64,000 bases of DNA, taken from Flavobacterium sp. CG_23.5. GTDB lineage: Bacteria > Bacteroidota > Bacteroidia > Flavobacteriales > Flavobacteriaceae. Below are positions 28,438 through 36,341 of this stretch, one piece after another; the stretch's first letter is position 1; each line of letters starts with the position of its first letter. A program made the translations under genes and the position numbers. The stretch covers positions 248,001-312,000 of the forward strand of contig NZ_JAGGNA010000001.1 of NCBI RefSeq assembly GCF_017875765.1, given 5' to 3'. The notes beneath the pieces are model-generated. The model was not told the DNA's origin, searched no databases, and saw only the letters and a program-made list of their open reading frames with translations.

Positions 28438-29799
28438 TTAAAAATTTATCACTTTTAGCGTTTTGCTTCTTCGAACATGGCCCTGAATAATATTCTTGGT
28501 ATCACGATTATTTTGCATAGGAATGATAATATTTCTTAGGATTTCAATATTGTGTATTTGATAGTTCAAATCATAAAACGCATAGCCTTTGTAAATTCCG
28601 TTTTCTATCAAAACAGCGGATCGTTCACTGATATTTCTTCCTTTGTCGATAAGAATCATGTTTTGATTTTCGAAGGAGTTTTTTTCTATAAATTCAAGGA
28701 CTCTAGCGTTGTATATTTCAGGAGAAACTTCACCAATGCAAGCGCCATCACATTCTTTTATGCTGTATTGAAAGCAGTTTGTTTTTGAGGTATATAATCC
28801 CGTAAATTTTTGACATAAATTATAATGGGAAGTGATTCTAAACAAGGCATTTTTCCCTTCCTGCAAAGAGGTAAATGAGGTGATTTCTTTTTTTCGACCG
28901 TCTGCTTTTTGAAGTTTTAGGTTCAAATAGCCTTTTTCATCTTTTTCAGCATACAATGCAAATTGAAATATGCTTTTTCGTTGGGCTCTGTTTAGAATAG
29001 GTTTATTGATTTTTATTTCTTCACTTTCTTTTAATAAAGCAATCAATTCGCTTCCGGTTTCATCGTACGTTACGGTAAAAACGTCGGTTTGAATCTTTTT
29101 GCATTTAGTTGAAGTCCCTGTAAAATGCTGATTTATTCGTTTTTTTATGTTTCGGCTTTTGCCAATATAAATCAGGTTACCTTTTTCATTGTGAATGTAA
29201 TAGATACCAGTTGTAGAAGGTAAACTACTAACAATGTCTAGCAGTTTTGGAGCAATTCCTTTCTCAACTTCGAGTTTGATAAAATCTTTTACAATTTCTT
29301 TTTCTAGATCTTTCTCTAAAAGAATTTTGAATAATTTGACTGTAGCCAATGCATCTCCACTGGCTCTGTGTCTATCTGCCATTGGGATTCCAAGGGCACG
29401 CACTAGTTTTCCTAAACTATGCGAAGGTTGCTCTGGTAATAGTTTTTTTGATAATTCTACAGTGCAAAGTGTTTTTGCTTCAAAATCATAGCCTAATCGT
29501 CTAAACTCAGTGCGTAAAATTCTATAATCGAAAGAGGCATTGTGCGCTACTATGACACAATCATTTGTCATTTCGACAATACGTTTGGCTACTTCAAAAA
29601 ATTTGGGAGCACCGCGCAACATTTCATTATTGATTCCAGTTAATTTCACCACAAATGGCTGAATCGGGATTTCCGGATTGACTAAACTGATGAATTGGTC
29701 CACAACCTCATGTCCATCAAATTTATAGATGGCGATTTCAGTTATTCCCTCTTCGTTGAATTGTCCTCCTGTGGTTTCTATGTCAAGTATTGCGTACAA
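28438..29799 (-). CDS. DnaQ-type 3'-5' exonuclease fused to a GIY-YIG nuclease domain
   Basis: 453 aa. Residues 1 to about 170 form an epsilon-type exonuclease: YAILDIETTGGQF (Exo I, DxE), VIVAHNASFDYRIL (Exo II) and HRASGDALATVKL (Exo III). Residues about 195-275 are a UvrC-like GIY-YIG domain: GIYYIHNEKGNLIYIGKSRNIKKRINQHF. The remainder lacks the UvrC RNase H domain but has the CQYSIKECDGACIGE-type Cys motif seen in UvrC/Cho relatives. The role is probably DNA repair. The start is a TTG codon (29797-29799); an in-frame stop lies just upstream and no ATG precedes the Exo I motif. Confidence 0.9.
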   Translation of the reverse strand: MYAILDIETTGGQFNEEGITEIAIYKFDGHEVVDQFISLVNPEIPIQPFVVKLTGINNEMLRGAPKFFEVAKRIVEMTNDCVIVAHNASFDYRILRTEFRRLGYDFEAKTLCTVELSKKLLPEQPSHSLGKLVRALGIPMADRHRASGDALATVKLFKILLEKDLEKEIVKDFIKLEVEKGIAPKLLDIVSSLPSTTGIYYIHNEKGNLIYIGKSRNIKKRINQHFTGTSTKCKKIQTDVFTVTYDETGSELIALLKESEEIKINKPILNRAQRKSIFQFALYAEKDEKGYLNLKLQKADGRKKEITSFTSLQEGKNALFRITSHYNLCQKFTGLYTSKTNCFQYSIKECDGACIGEVSPEIYNARVLEFIEKNSFENQNMILIDKGRNISERSAVLIENGIYKGYAFYDLNYQIHNIEILRNIIIPMQNNRDTKNIIQGHVRRSKTLKVINF

Positions 29800-29840
29800 A
29801 TTTTTTGTTTAATGTTTAATGTTACAAGTTATGAAACATG

Positions 29841-29875
29841 TGAAGTCAAAAATCGTTAATCAAAAATCGAAAATC
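29841..29875. repeat. Heptad array 3 (nnnnATC units)
   Basis: Five 7-nt units TGAAGTC, AAAAATC, GTTAATC, AAAAATC, GAAAATC, the inverse sense of array 2. 29850-29868 is the exact inverse of 27272-27290. It ends at the yggS stop codon. Confidence 0.75.
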
Positions 29876-30533
29876 AATTTCTTCCTCCAAAGATACTACT
29901 TCCTATTCGAATCATTGTGCTTCCGCAGTCAATTGCGAGTTGATAATCGCCTGACATTCCCATTGACAACGTAGAGATGCATTGCAGTGCATCTCTACTG
30001 CGAATGGTATCAAAAATCGATTTCAAATGAGTAAATTCTTTTTTAATTTGCTCTTTGTTATCCGTAAATGTTGCCATTCCCATCAATCCCACCACTCTAA
30101 TATTTTTCATTTCTTGAAATTCATTAGAAGATAATAGAGAAGACAATTCCTCTTCATCAAGACCAAATTTAGTTTCCTCTTCAGCGATATGAATTTGCAA
30201 TAAGCAATCAATAATTCTGTTATTTTTTTGTGCTTGTTTATTGATTTCCTGTAGTAATTTCAGACTATCTACTCCATGAATTAAGCTCACAAATTGTGCC
30301 ATAAATTTGACTTTATTCGTCTGAACATGACCAATCATGTGCCATTGAATGTCTTTTGGCATTTGTTCCCATTTTTCCGCCATTTCCTGGATTTTGTTTT
30401 CTCCAAAAATGCGTTGTCCTGCTTCATATGCTTCCATTAAGTCAGGAACGGGTTTAGTTTTAGAGACAGCAACTAAGGTTATATGCTCTGGTAAAGTAGA
30501 TTTTATGGAGAGTAAGTTTTGAGCTATCGACAT
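29874..30533 (-). CDS. YggS family PLP-binding protein (PLPBP)
   Basis: 219 aa. A fold type III PLP protein involved in vitamin B6 homeostasis, with no known catalytic activity. The PLP Lys is in ITLVAVSKTKPV; also RIFGENKIQEMAEKW, IQWHMIGHVQTNKVK, VVGLMGMATFTDN and TLSMGMSGDYQLAIDCGSTMIRIGSSIFG. The segment just before TLSMGMSGDY (SRDALQCIS) is encoded by a perfect palindrome (29971-29998), which looks like an in-frame insertion in a variable loop. It is 35 nt downstream of the DUF1015 gene. Confidence 0.94.
   Translation of the reverse strand: MSIAQNLLSIKSTLPEHITLVAVSKTKPVPDLMEAYEAGQRIFGENKIQEMAEKWEQMPKDIQWHMIGHVQTNKVKFMAQFVSLIHGVDSLKLLQEINKQAQKNNRIIDCLLQIHIAEEETKFGLDEEELSSLLSSNEFQEMKNIRVVGLMGMATFTDNKEQIKKEFTHLKSIFDTIRSRDALQCISTLSMGMSGDYQLAIDCGSTMIRIGSSIFGGRN
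29971..29998. repeat. In-frame palindrome inside yggS
   Basis: Perfect 11-bp arms GTAGAGATGCA (29971-29981) and TGCATCTCTAC (29988-29998) around the loop TTGCAG. It is fully coding and lies in the variable segment before the conserved LSMGMSGDY motif. Confidence 0.85.
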
Positions 30534-30568
30534 TTTTTAAATCTTTTAATTTTATTTTTAATTCTAAT

Positions 30569-31789
30569 CTAAAATTCATAAATCACTAAACCACTTCTGA
30601 ACTTTGGTTCGATATAGGTGCTTTTTGGGGGCATGATCAAATTGTTATCGGCTAAATCTTTAATTTCCGTAATGTTTGAAGGATAAAGAATAAAGCCAAC
30701 TTCAAATTCCCCTTGATCAATTTTATCTTTTACTTCTAAAACGGATTGCTTCCCAGAAATGTACTCGATACGTTCATCATTGCGTAAATCTTCGATTGCA
30801 AGTAGAGGTAAAAGTACTTTTTTATACAAAATTTGAGTGTCTAAACTCTCTAATGCGCTATTAAAAACAGTGTTTTCCTTTCGTAAAATTAAGCTATAAA
30901 AGTTATTGTCAAGGTACATTCCGAACTGATGTTTTTCAGAAGGTTGAACAGGTTGTTTGTGTTTATTTTCAACAATAAAATTCACATTCAATGCCGTGAT
31001 AAAATCCTCTTTCGAGAAACCGTTTAAATCTTTTACTAATCGATTAAATTCGTAAATTTTAACATTATTTTCCGAAATTAAGTAGCTTAATATATAATCC
31101 TTTGTAGTGTTTTCCGGATTTTTATTTTCTTCGGATAGTAATTTTAAAGCTTCTGTACGATGATGTCCGTCAGCGATATAAAGACTTTCTGTTTTTTCGA
31201 ATATTTTTTGTATCCAATTAATTTCTAAAGTATCTTCAATTTTCCACAGATAATGAACCTCTTTTTTGGTTGTAGAAAATTCAAAATCGGCTAGTTTTTG
31301 AGTACAGTTAAAAATCCAATTTTCTATTGTTTTATTGTCAGGATAAGTCATTAAAACTGGCTCCGTATTGAACTCGGCATATTTCATATAATCTTTCAGT
31401 AATTGTACTCGAAAGGCTAAAATATCTTCGTGTTTTTTTATAACATTATTACGATAATCTTCCACACTTGTTCCTACAATAATTCCGGTGAAAGAATGTG
31501 TTTTGGTCACGATTTTATGAATATAAATCGCCGGTTTTTTATCTTTAACTAATATAATTTCATTTTTGAATTCCTGGTATTTTTGATGTACCTGTCGGTA
31601 TCTTTTTTCAAAAGAAACAGTTTCCTGATTGGTATAGGCTGGTTTTAGAATATGCAAAAACGATAACGGATTAAAATCCAATTGTGCTGCTAACTCGGCA
31701 TTCACATATTCTTCATAGGAACGACAAGTGACTAGGCAAACTTTATCACGAGTGGGTCTGACCGCTTGGAAAGGAACTATTTTTGCCAT
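30569..31789 (-). CDS. DUF1015 family protein (SerK-like)
   Basis: 406 aa, usual length. Diagnostic: start MAKIVPFQAVRPT, LDFNPLSFLHILKP, and IADGHHRTEAL in the middle, a motif shared with ParB/serine kinase-like proteins. An archaeal DUF1015 member (SerK) phosphorylates free serine using ADP; whether this bacterial protein does so is unknown. Co-oriented with the yggS gene (35 nt) and downstream of the hydroxyacyl-CoA dehydrogenase gene, an order I recall from other flavobacteria. Confidence 0.85.
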   Translation of the reverse strand: MAKIVPFQAVRPTRDKVCLVTCRSYEEYVNAELAAQLDFNPLSFLHILKPAYTNQETVSFEKRYRQVHQKYQEFKNEIILVKDKKPAIYIHKIVTKTHSFTGIIVGTSVEDYRNNVIKKHEDILAFRVQLLKDYMKYAEFNTEPVLMTYPDNKTIENWIFNCTQKLADFEFSTTKKEVHYLWKIEDTLEINWIQKIFEKTESLYIADGHHRTEALKLLSEENKNPENTTKDYILSYLISENNVKIYEFNRLVKDLNGFSKEDFITALNVNFIVENKHKQPVQPSEKHQFGMYLDNNFYSLILRKENTVFNSALESLDTQILYKKVLLPLLAIEDLRNDERIEYISGKQSVLEVKDKIDQGEFEVGFILYPSNITEIKDLADNNLIMPPKSTYIEPKFRSGLVIYEF

Positions 31790-31796
31790 TTTTTAT

Positions 31797-31864
31797 AGTA
31801 TTCAGTAGCAGTTAGCAGTCGCAGTATTCAGTGGGAAAGCTGTAAACTGCGATTGCGTACTGTG
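31797..31864. repeat. Palindromic repeat array 4 (CAGTnnn units)
   Basis: Left half: CAGTAG, CAGTTAG, CAGTCG, CAGTATT, CAGTGGG (31803-31835), spaced 6-7 nt. Right half: inverse-type units around ACTGCGATTGCGTACTGTG (about 31843-31863). AGTATTCAGT occurs twice (31797-31806, 31823-31832). It fills the gap between two minus-strand genes. Confidence 0.65.
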
Positions 31865-31868
31865 ATTT

Positions 31869-32756
31869 TTATGTAAATTGTTTAGAAATCTTTTCTGCTT
31901 TTTTACTTTCCGAATAATCATAGAAACCTTCACCAGATTTTACACCCATTTTTCCTGCGCGAACCATATTTACCAGTAACGGGCAAGGCGCATATTTCGG
32001 GTTTTTGAAACCATCATACATTACATTTAAGATGGCTAAACATACGTCAAGACCAATAAAATCAGCTAATTGTAAAGGTCCCATTGGGTGTCCCATCCCT
32101 AATTTCATTACCGTGTCAATTTCATAAACACCAGCGACTTTGTTGTATAAAGTTTCAATGGCTTCGTTGATCATTGGCATCAAAATTCTATTGGCGACAA
32201 ATCCAGGATAATCATTTACTTCCACTGGAGTTTTTCCTAATTTTTCGGATAAATCCATGATAATTTTCGTCACCTCGTCCGAAGTAGTGTAGCCTCGAAT
32301 GATTTCAACGAGTTTCATGATGGGCACTGGATTCATAAAGTGCATTCCAATAACGCGCTCTGGATGTGCTACGACAGCTCCAATTTGAGTGATAGAAATA
32401 GAAGAAGTATTGGTTGCCAAAATAGTATTATGAGAACAAGCCTCATTCAATTGCTTGAAGATATTTAATTTCAATTCAACATTTTCGGTAGCCGCTTCAA
32501 CCACTAAATCTGCTCCCACAACGCCATCTTTTATGTCAGTATACGTTATAATATTGGTAATCGTTTTTGCTTTATCTTCTTCAGTTATCGTTCCTTTTGA
32601 AACCATTCTGTCTAAATTAGCGGCAATAGTTGCCATTCCTTTGTCAAGTGATTTTTCGGAAAGATCAATTAGTTTTACGGTAAAACCACTTTGAGCAAAT
32701 GTGTGAGCAATTCCATTACCCATTGTTCCCGCTCCGATTACTGCTATTGTTTTCAT
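31869..32756 (-). CDS. 3-hydroxybutyryl-CoA dehydrogenase
   Basis: 295 aa. NAD(P)-dependent oxidation or reduction at C3 of short acyl-CoA. The Rossmann motif is IAVIGAGTMGNGIAHTFAQSG. IGMHFMNPVPIMKLVEIIRG contains the catalytic His, and GFVANRILMPMINEAI and MKLGMGHPMGPLQLADFIGLD form the C-terminal dimer domain. The single-domain form is like Clostridium Hbd/PaaH. Likely roles are fatty acid degradation or butanoate metabolism. A palindromic heptad array separates it from the oxidoreductase upstream. Confidence 0.93.
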   Translation of the reverse strand: MKTIAVIGAGTMGNGIAHTFAQSGFTVKLIDLSEKSLDKGMATIAANLDRMVSKGTITEEDKAKTITNIITYTDIKDGVVGADLVVEAATENVELKLNIFKQLNEACSHNTILATNTSSISITQIGAVVAHPERVIGMHFMNPVPIMKLVEIIRGYTTSDEVTKIIMDLSEKLGKTPVEVNDYPGFVANRILMPMINEAIETLYNKVAGVYEIDTVMKLGMGHPMGPLQLADFIGLDVCLAILNVMYDGFKNPKYAPCPLLVNMVRAGKMGVKSGEGFYDYSESKKAEKISKQFT

Positions 32757-32768
32757 TCTGTTTTTTTA

Positions 32769-32832
32769 TTTAAAGTTTAAAGTCCCAAGTTTCAAGTCGG
32801 ATAACCCTAAACTTGAAGCTTGAAACCTGAAT
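32769..32832. repeat. Palindromic heptad array 5 (TTTCAAG / CTTGAAA units)
   Basis: Four left units TTTAAAG, TTTAAAG, TCCCAAG, TTTCAAG (32769-32796) face four right units CCCTAAA, CTTGAAG, CTTGAAA, CCTGAAT (32805-32832). The unit order is roughly mirrored, so the element is both a tandem repeat and a hairpin. It is the clearest example in the window. Confidence 0.8.
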
Positions 32833-32841
32833 TTTTTTTAA

Positions 32842-33807
32842 CTATTTTTTAAAGCAATCAATAATTTGATAGGCCACGCGAAGCGCTTCCGTTGCTTGTT
32901 CTAGGGTTACAACAGGAGTAGTGTTATTATTGATGGCATCTGCAAATGAATCTAGTTCGTCAAGAATTGCATTGTTTTGTTCTACATCAGGATTTGAAAA
33001 GTAGATTTGTTTTTTAACTCCTTCAGCGTTTTGCAAAATGATATCAAAATCACCAGGAACTTCTGGAGCGTCTTTCATTTTTACTACTTCACATTTCTTT
33101 TCTAAGAAATCGACTGAGATATAAGCATCTTTCTGGAAAAAACGTGATTTACGCATGTTTTTCATCGAAATTCTACTGGCAGTTAAATTAGCCACACATC
33201 CATTTTCGAATTCGATTCGGGCGTTAGCAATATCGGGAGTGTCGCTGATAACAGAAACTCCGCTTGCGCTAATGTTTTTTACTTTAGATTTTACCACACT
33301 TAAAATTGCATCAATGTCATGAATCATTAAATCCAAAACTACAGGCACATCCGTACCGCGAGGATTGAATTCAGCCAATCGATGTGTTTCAATAAACATT
33401 GGGTTTTCGATCATGTTTTTGGTTGCGATAAATGCAGGATTAAATCGTTCTACATGACCAACTTGACCTTTAACATTGTATTCTTTTGCCAAAGCGATTA
33501 TTTCTTCGGCTTCTTCAACTGTATTTGAAATAGGTTTTTCTATAAAAACGTGTTTGCCTGACTTGATAGCAACTTTAGCACATTTATAATGAGAAAGAGT
33601 AGGAGTGACAATATCAATTACATCAACAGCATGAATAAGTGTAGCTATCGTGCTAAAATGTTTGTAACCAAATTCTTTAGAAACCTTTTCGGCATTTTCT
33701 TGGTTTGGGTCGTAAAAACCAACTAATTCATATTTTTCAGATTGTTGTAATAAACGCAAATGTATTTTACCCAGATGACCCGCACCTAACACTCCAATTT
33801 TCAGCAT
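32842..33807 (-). CDS. Gfo/Idh/MocA family oxidoreductase
   Basis: 321 aa. N-terminal Rossmann domain: LKIGVLGAGHLGKIHLRLLQQ, VDVIDIVTPTLSHYKCAKVAIKSGKHVFIEKPISN (the EKP motif). The C-terminal GFO_IDH_MocA_C domain begins GQVGHVERFNPAF and contains DLMIHDIDAIL, with the conserved His/Asp. The substrate is not predictable; sugars or polyols are typical. A -7 box TATTTTTG (33824-33831, minus strand) lies upstream. Confidence 0.9.
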   Translation of the reverse strand: MLKIGVLGAGHLGKIHLRLLQQSEKYELVGFYDPNQENAEKVSKEFGYKHFSTIATLIHAVDVIDIVTPTLSHYKCAKVAIKSGKHVFIEKPISNTVEEAEEIIALAKEYNVKGQVGHVERFNPAFIATKNMIENPMFIETHRLAEFNPRGTDVPVVLDLMIHDIDAILSVVKSKVKNISASGVSVISDTPDIANARIEFENGCVANLTASRISMKNMRKSRFFQKDAYISVDFLEKKCEVVKMKDAPEVPGDFDIILQNAEGVKKQIYFSNPDVEQNNAILDELDSFADAINNNTTPVVTLEQATEALRVAYQIIDCFKK

Positions 33808-33951
33808 AATGATTTAATTTGTACAAAAATAGCAATAAATTGATTACTTTTTTAAGGATATCAAACAATTATTTAACCAATTTAATATTTAAAATTCACT
33901 ATTTAATATTAGAAATTGTTTTCTATTTTTACCAAAATTAAATATCAAATT

Positions 33952-34593
33952 TTGAAAGATACAGCCAAACATCAAGGACTTCGGAATCAATTAGTAAGCA
34001 CTTTGGAACAAAAAGGGATTACTGATAAAAATGTTTTGGATGCAATAAAAAAGATTCCAAGGCACTTATTTTTAAATTCCAGTTTTGAAGATTATGCTTA
34101 TCAGGACAAGGCATTTCCTATTGGTGCTGGTCAAACTATTTCTCAACCCTATACCGTAGCTTTTCAATCCCAGTTATTGGAAATAAAAAAAGAGCATAAA
34201 GTTTTAGAAATAGGAACTGGTTCGGGATATCAAACGGCTGTATTATGTATGATGGGAGCGAAAGTTTTTAGTGTGGAAAGACAAAATGAATTGTTTAAAA
34301 CAACCTCTTTGTTATTTCCAAAACTAAATATTCGTCCTAAACATCTTTCTTTTGGAGATGGGTATAAAGGATTACCCGGATATGCTCCGTTTGACAGCAT
34401 CATTGTAACTGCTGGCGCTCCGTTTATTCCTCAACCATTGATGTCACAATTAAAAATAGGAGGTAGGCTAGTTATTCCGCTAGGAGAAGAGGTACAAATT
34501 ATGACTTTGTTGATTCGTAAAAACGAAACCCAATTCGAAAAACATGAGTTTGGAGAATTCCGATTTGTACCATTATTAGAAGATAAAAATTAA
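33952..34593 (+). CDS. pcm: Protein-L-isoaspartate(D-aspartate) O-methyltransferase
   Basis: 213 aa from a TTG start. It methylates isoaspartyl residues in damaged proteins using S-adenosylmethionine. Seen: IPRHLFLNSSFEDYAYQDKAFPIGAGQTISQPYTVAFQ, VLEIGTGSGYQTAVL (SAM motif I), FGDGYKGLPGYAPFDSIIVTAGAP and IGGRLVIPLGE. No ATG is available near the N terminus. TTG at 33952 (giving MKDTAKHQGLRNQLV) fits the family better than the upstream TTG at 33916. It ends at a bidirectional terminator shared with the Fic gene. Confidence 0.93.
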   Translation: MKDTAKHQGLRNQLVSTLEQKGITDKNVLDAIKKIPRHLFLNSSFEDYAYQDKAFPIGAGQTISQPYTVAFQSQLLEIKKEHKVLEIGTGSGYQTAVLCMMGAKVFSVERQNELFKTTSLLFPKLNIRPKHLSFGDGYKGLPGYAPFDSIIVTAGAPFIPQPLMSQLKIGGRLVIPLGEEVQIMTLLIRKNETQFEKHEFGEFRFVPLLEDKN

Positions 34594-34597
34594 AAAG

Positions 34598-34634
34598 AAA
34601 CCCGTCTCGCTTAAATAACGAGACGGGTTTTTTA
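34598..34634. terminator. Bidirectional terminator between pcm and the Fic gene
   Basis: Perfect 12-bp arms AAACCCGTCTCG (34598-34609) and CGAGACGGGTTT (34619-34630), a 9-nt loop, with T after the right arm and A before the left. It serves both convergent genes; the Fic stop codon lies inside its right flank. Confidence 0.9.
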
Positions 34635-35681
34635 TTGACCAATAATACTTAAATACCGCTCTAAGCTTTCTTTTTCTTTTTCAGCGATAAACAGTAAAAA
34701 ATCTTCTTTGTTATTTTTAGTTTGAGCTGTTTCCAGTGCTTCATAATATTTCATTCTAGTTTCATAATCCCCTTTTATATTAGCAATGATGTAGCCATGC
34801 TGCAATAAAACTAAGTTCATGACTAAACGAGATGTTCTACCGTTTCCATCAATAAATGGATGAATGGTTACTAATCGTTCGTGTATTTCGGCAGCCAAAA
34901 CGATAGGATGAAGAATTGATTTATTGCTTTCATACCAAATGAAAAAATCTTCCATTTCCTTAGCGACCATATACGGTTGCGGTGGCATGTGAGTGCTTCC
35001 TTTTATCATCACTTGTACTTTTCTGTATCTTCCAGCTTCCTCGGGATGAATTCCTCTCAAAATTAAATTATGAATAGATAATACTTCTCGTTCATTTATG
35101 GAGCTATTTTTTTGCACTAATTCTTTAATGTATGCAATCGCCTCCTGATGATTAATCACTTCAAGATGTTCCCTCATACTTTTCCCTGAAATAGTTAAAC
35201 CTTCATTGATAACCAAATCAGTTTCCCGAAGCGTCATAGTATTTCCTTCGATACGGTTACTTTCAAAAGTGTATTCTAATTCTAATGCTTGGGCGATTCG
35301 ATAGCTGTCAAATTGACGAAAACTATCCAGTTTTGTCTTCAAAGTGTCGATTTCGTCTAAGATTTTTTGTAGCGTATTAGATATTTTTTTCTTTAAAGAT
35401 TTACTTTGATATCTTATTTCTTCCTCAGCAACTAGTAATGCTTTTAATGCAAATTCATCTTGACCTATTTCATAAAGAATTTTTTCTTTTAGCCAAGCTA
35501 CCATTATTGTTTCTAAATCTATTTCCAGTAACGATGCTAGTTTTATAACTTGCTCTCTAGTGGGTTTTCTAGTGCCACTTTCAAATTTACTAATCAAGGC
35601 TTGATCAATTCCTAAAAGTTGAGCCACTTCTCTGGTTTTGAGTCCTTTTTGTTCTCTTTCGTTTTTGAGTAGTATTTTCAT
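34632..35681 (-). CDS. Fic family protein with N-terminal XRE-type HTH
   Basis: 349 aa. Residues 1 to about 58 form a helix-turn-helix of the XRE/Cro type (LKTREVAQLLGIDQALISKFESGTRKPT). The Fic domain has the active-site motif HPFIDGNGRTSR, so AMP transfer (or a related nucleotide transfer) is expected. Upstream lies the inhibitory helix motif SNRIEGN, matching (S/T)xxxE(G/N), so it should be a class II, self-inhibited Fic enzyme. HTH plus Fic suggests self-regulation or a toxin-like module, but no antitoxin gene is adjacent. The ATG at 35681 is used; a TTG 30 nt upstream is less likely. Confidence 0.93.
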   Translation of the reverse strand: MKILLKNEREQKGLKTREVAQLLGIDQALISKFESGTRKPTREQVIKLASLLEIDLETIMVAWLKEKILYEIGQDEFALKALLVAEEEIRYQSKSLKKKISNTLQKILDEIDTLKTKLDSFRQFDSYRIAQALELEYTFESNRIEGNTMTLRETDLVINEGLTISGKSMREHLEVINHQEAIAYIKELVQKNSSINEREVLSIHNLILRGIHPEEAGRYRKVQVMIKGSTHMPPQPYMVAKEMEDFFIWYESNKSILHPIVLAAEIHERLVTIHPFIDGNGRTSRLVMNLVLLQHGYIIANIKGDYETRMKYYEALETAQTKNNKEDFLLFIAEKEKESLERYLSIIGQ

Positions 35682-35699
35682 TTTTGAAAATGTTTTAAA

Positions 35700-35716
35700 T
35701 TGTCTTGACAAAATTA
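35700..35716 (-). promoter_or_regulatory. Candidate promoter and operator of the Fic gene
   Basis: On the minus strand, TAATTTTG (35709-35716) matches the -7 consensus. The perfect inverted repeat TTGTC-tt-GACAA (35700-35711) overlaps its end and the expected start point, 19 nt before the ATG. That is where an autorepressing HTH protein would bind. No -33 TTG is seen. Confidence 0.5.
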
Positions 35717-35768
35717 GTCATTTTTTTTGAATTTAAAAAACCGCACTGTTTTGAACTTCAATTTTTAT

Positions 35769-36221
35769 TTAAAATGATTTTTTTATTCTGTCAAGATCTC
35801 TTTTAGTGTCTTGTTCCTTTAGAGATTCGCGTTTGTCGTAGGTTTTCTTCCCTTTGCAAAGACCAATTTGTAGTTTAGCCATTCCTTTTTCATTGGTGAA
35901 CAATTTTAAAGGGATAACGGTAAGTCCTTTTGCTTGAACACTTTTAGCAAGGCCTTTTAATTCTTTTTTATTCAAAAGTAACTTACGTTCGCTTCTTGCT
36001 TTGTGGTTGAATTGATTGCCAAAAGTATATTCTTCAATGTAAGTATTGATTGCAAAAAGTTCGTTATTGCTAAATTCACAAAAACTCTCCGTAATATTCG
36101 CTTTTCCTAAACGGATTGATTTAATCTCAGTTCCAGCCAAAACAATCCCAGCAGTGAATGTTTCAATTATTTCATAATCGAATTTAGCTCTTTTGTTGTA
36201 TATATTTATTGTTTTTAGCAT
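35769..36221 (-). CDS. smpB: SsrA-binding protein SmpB
   Basis: 150 aa. It delivers tmRNA to stalled ribosomes. Diagnostic: INIYNKRAKFDYEIIETFTAGIVLAGTEIKSIRLGKANITESFCEF, NPHxKRERKLLL-type segment NHKARSERKLLLNKKELKGL and the C-terminal KGKKTYDKRESLKEQDTKRDLDR tail. Start chosen at the ATG 36221; a longer reading (to 36290) is not supported by the family. The tmRNA gene itself is not in the window. Confidence 0.97.
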   Translation of the reverse strand: MLKTINIYNKRAKFDYEIIETFTAGIVLAGTEIKSIRLGKANITESFCEFSNNELFAINTYIEEYTFGNQFNHKARSERKLLLNKKELKGLAKSVQAKGLTVIPLKLFTNEKGMAKLQIGLCKGKKTYDKRESLKEQDTKRDLDRIKKSF

Positions 36222-36341
36222 AGGATTGCAAAGGTATGATAAAAAAGAAAAGATTTCTACTAAAGGACAATAATTAGACTCAAAAACCACTTGAAAACTA
36301 TTATTTACATCCTTTAAAAGTGAAATTATAATGCTAATAGT

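Noticed and set aside
34632..35681. Two-gene Fic/antitoxin module
   Set aside because: The inhibitory helix is within the Fic protein itself and no small partner ORF lies next to it.
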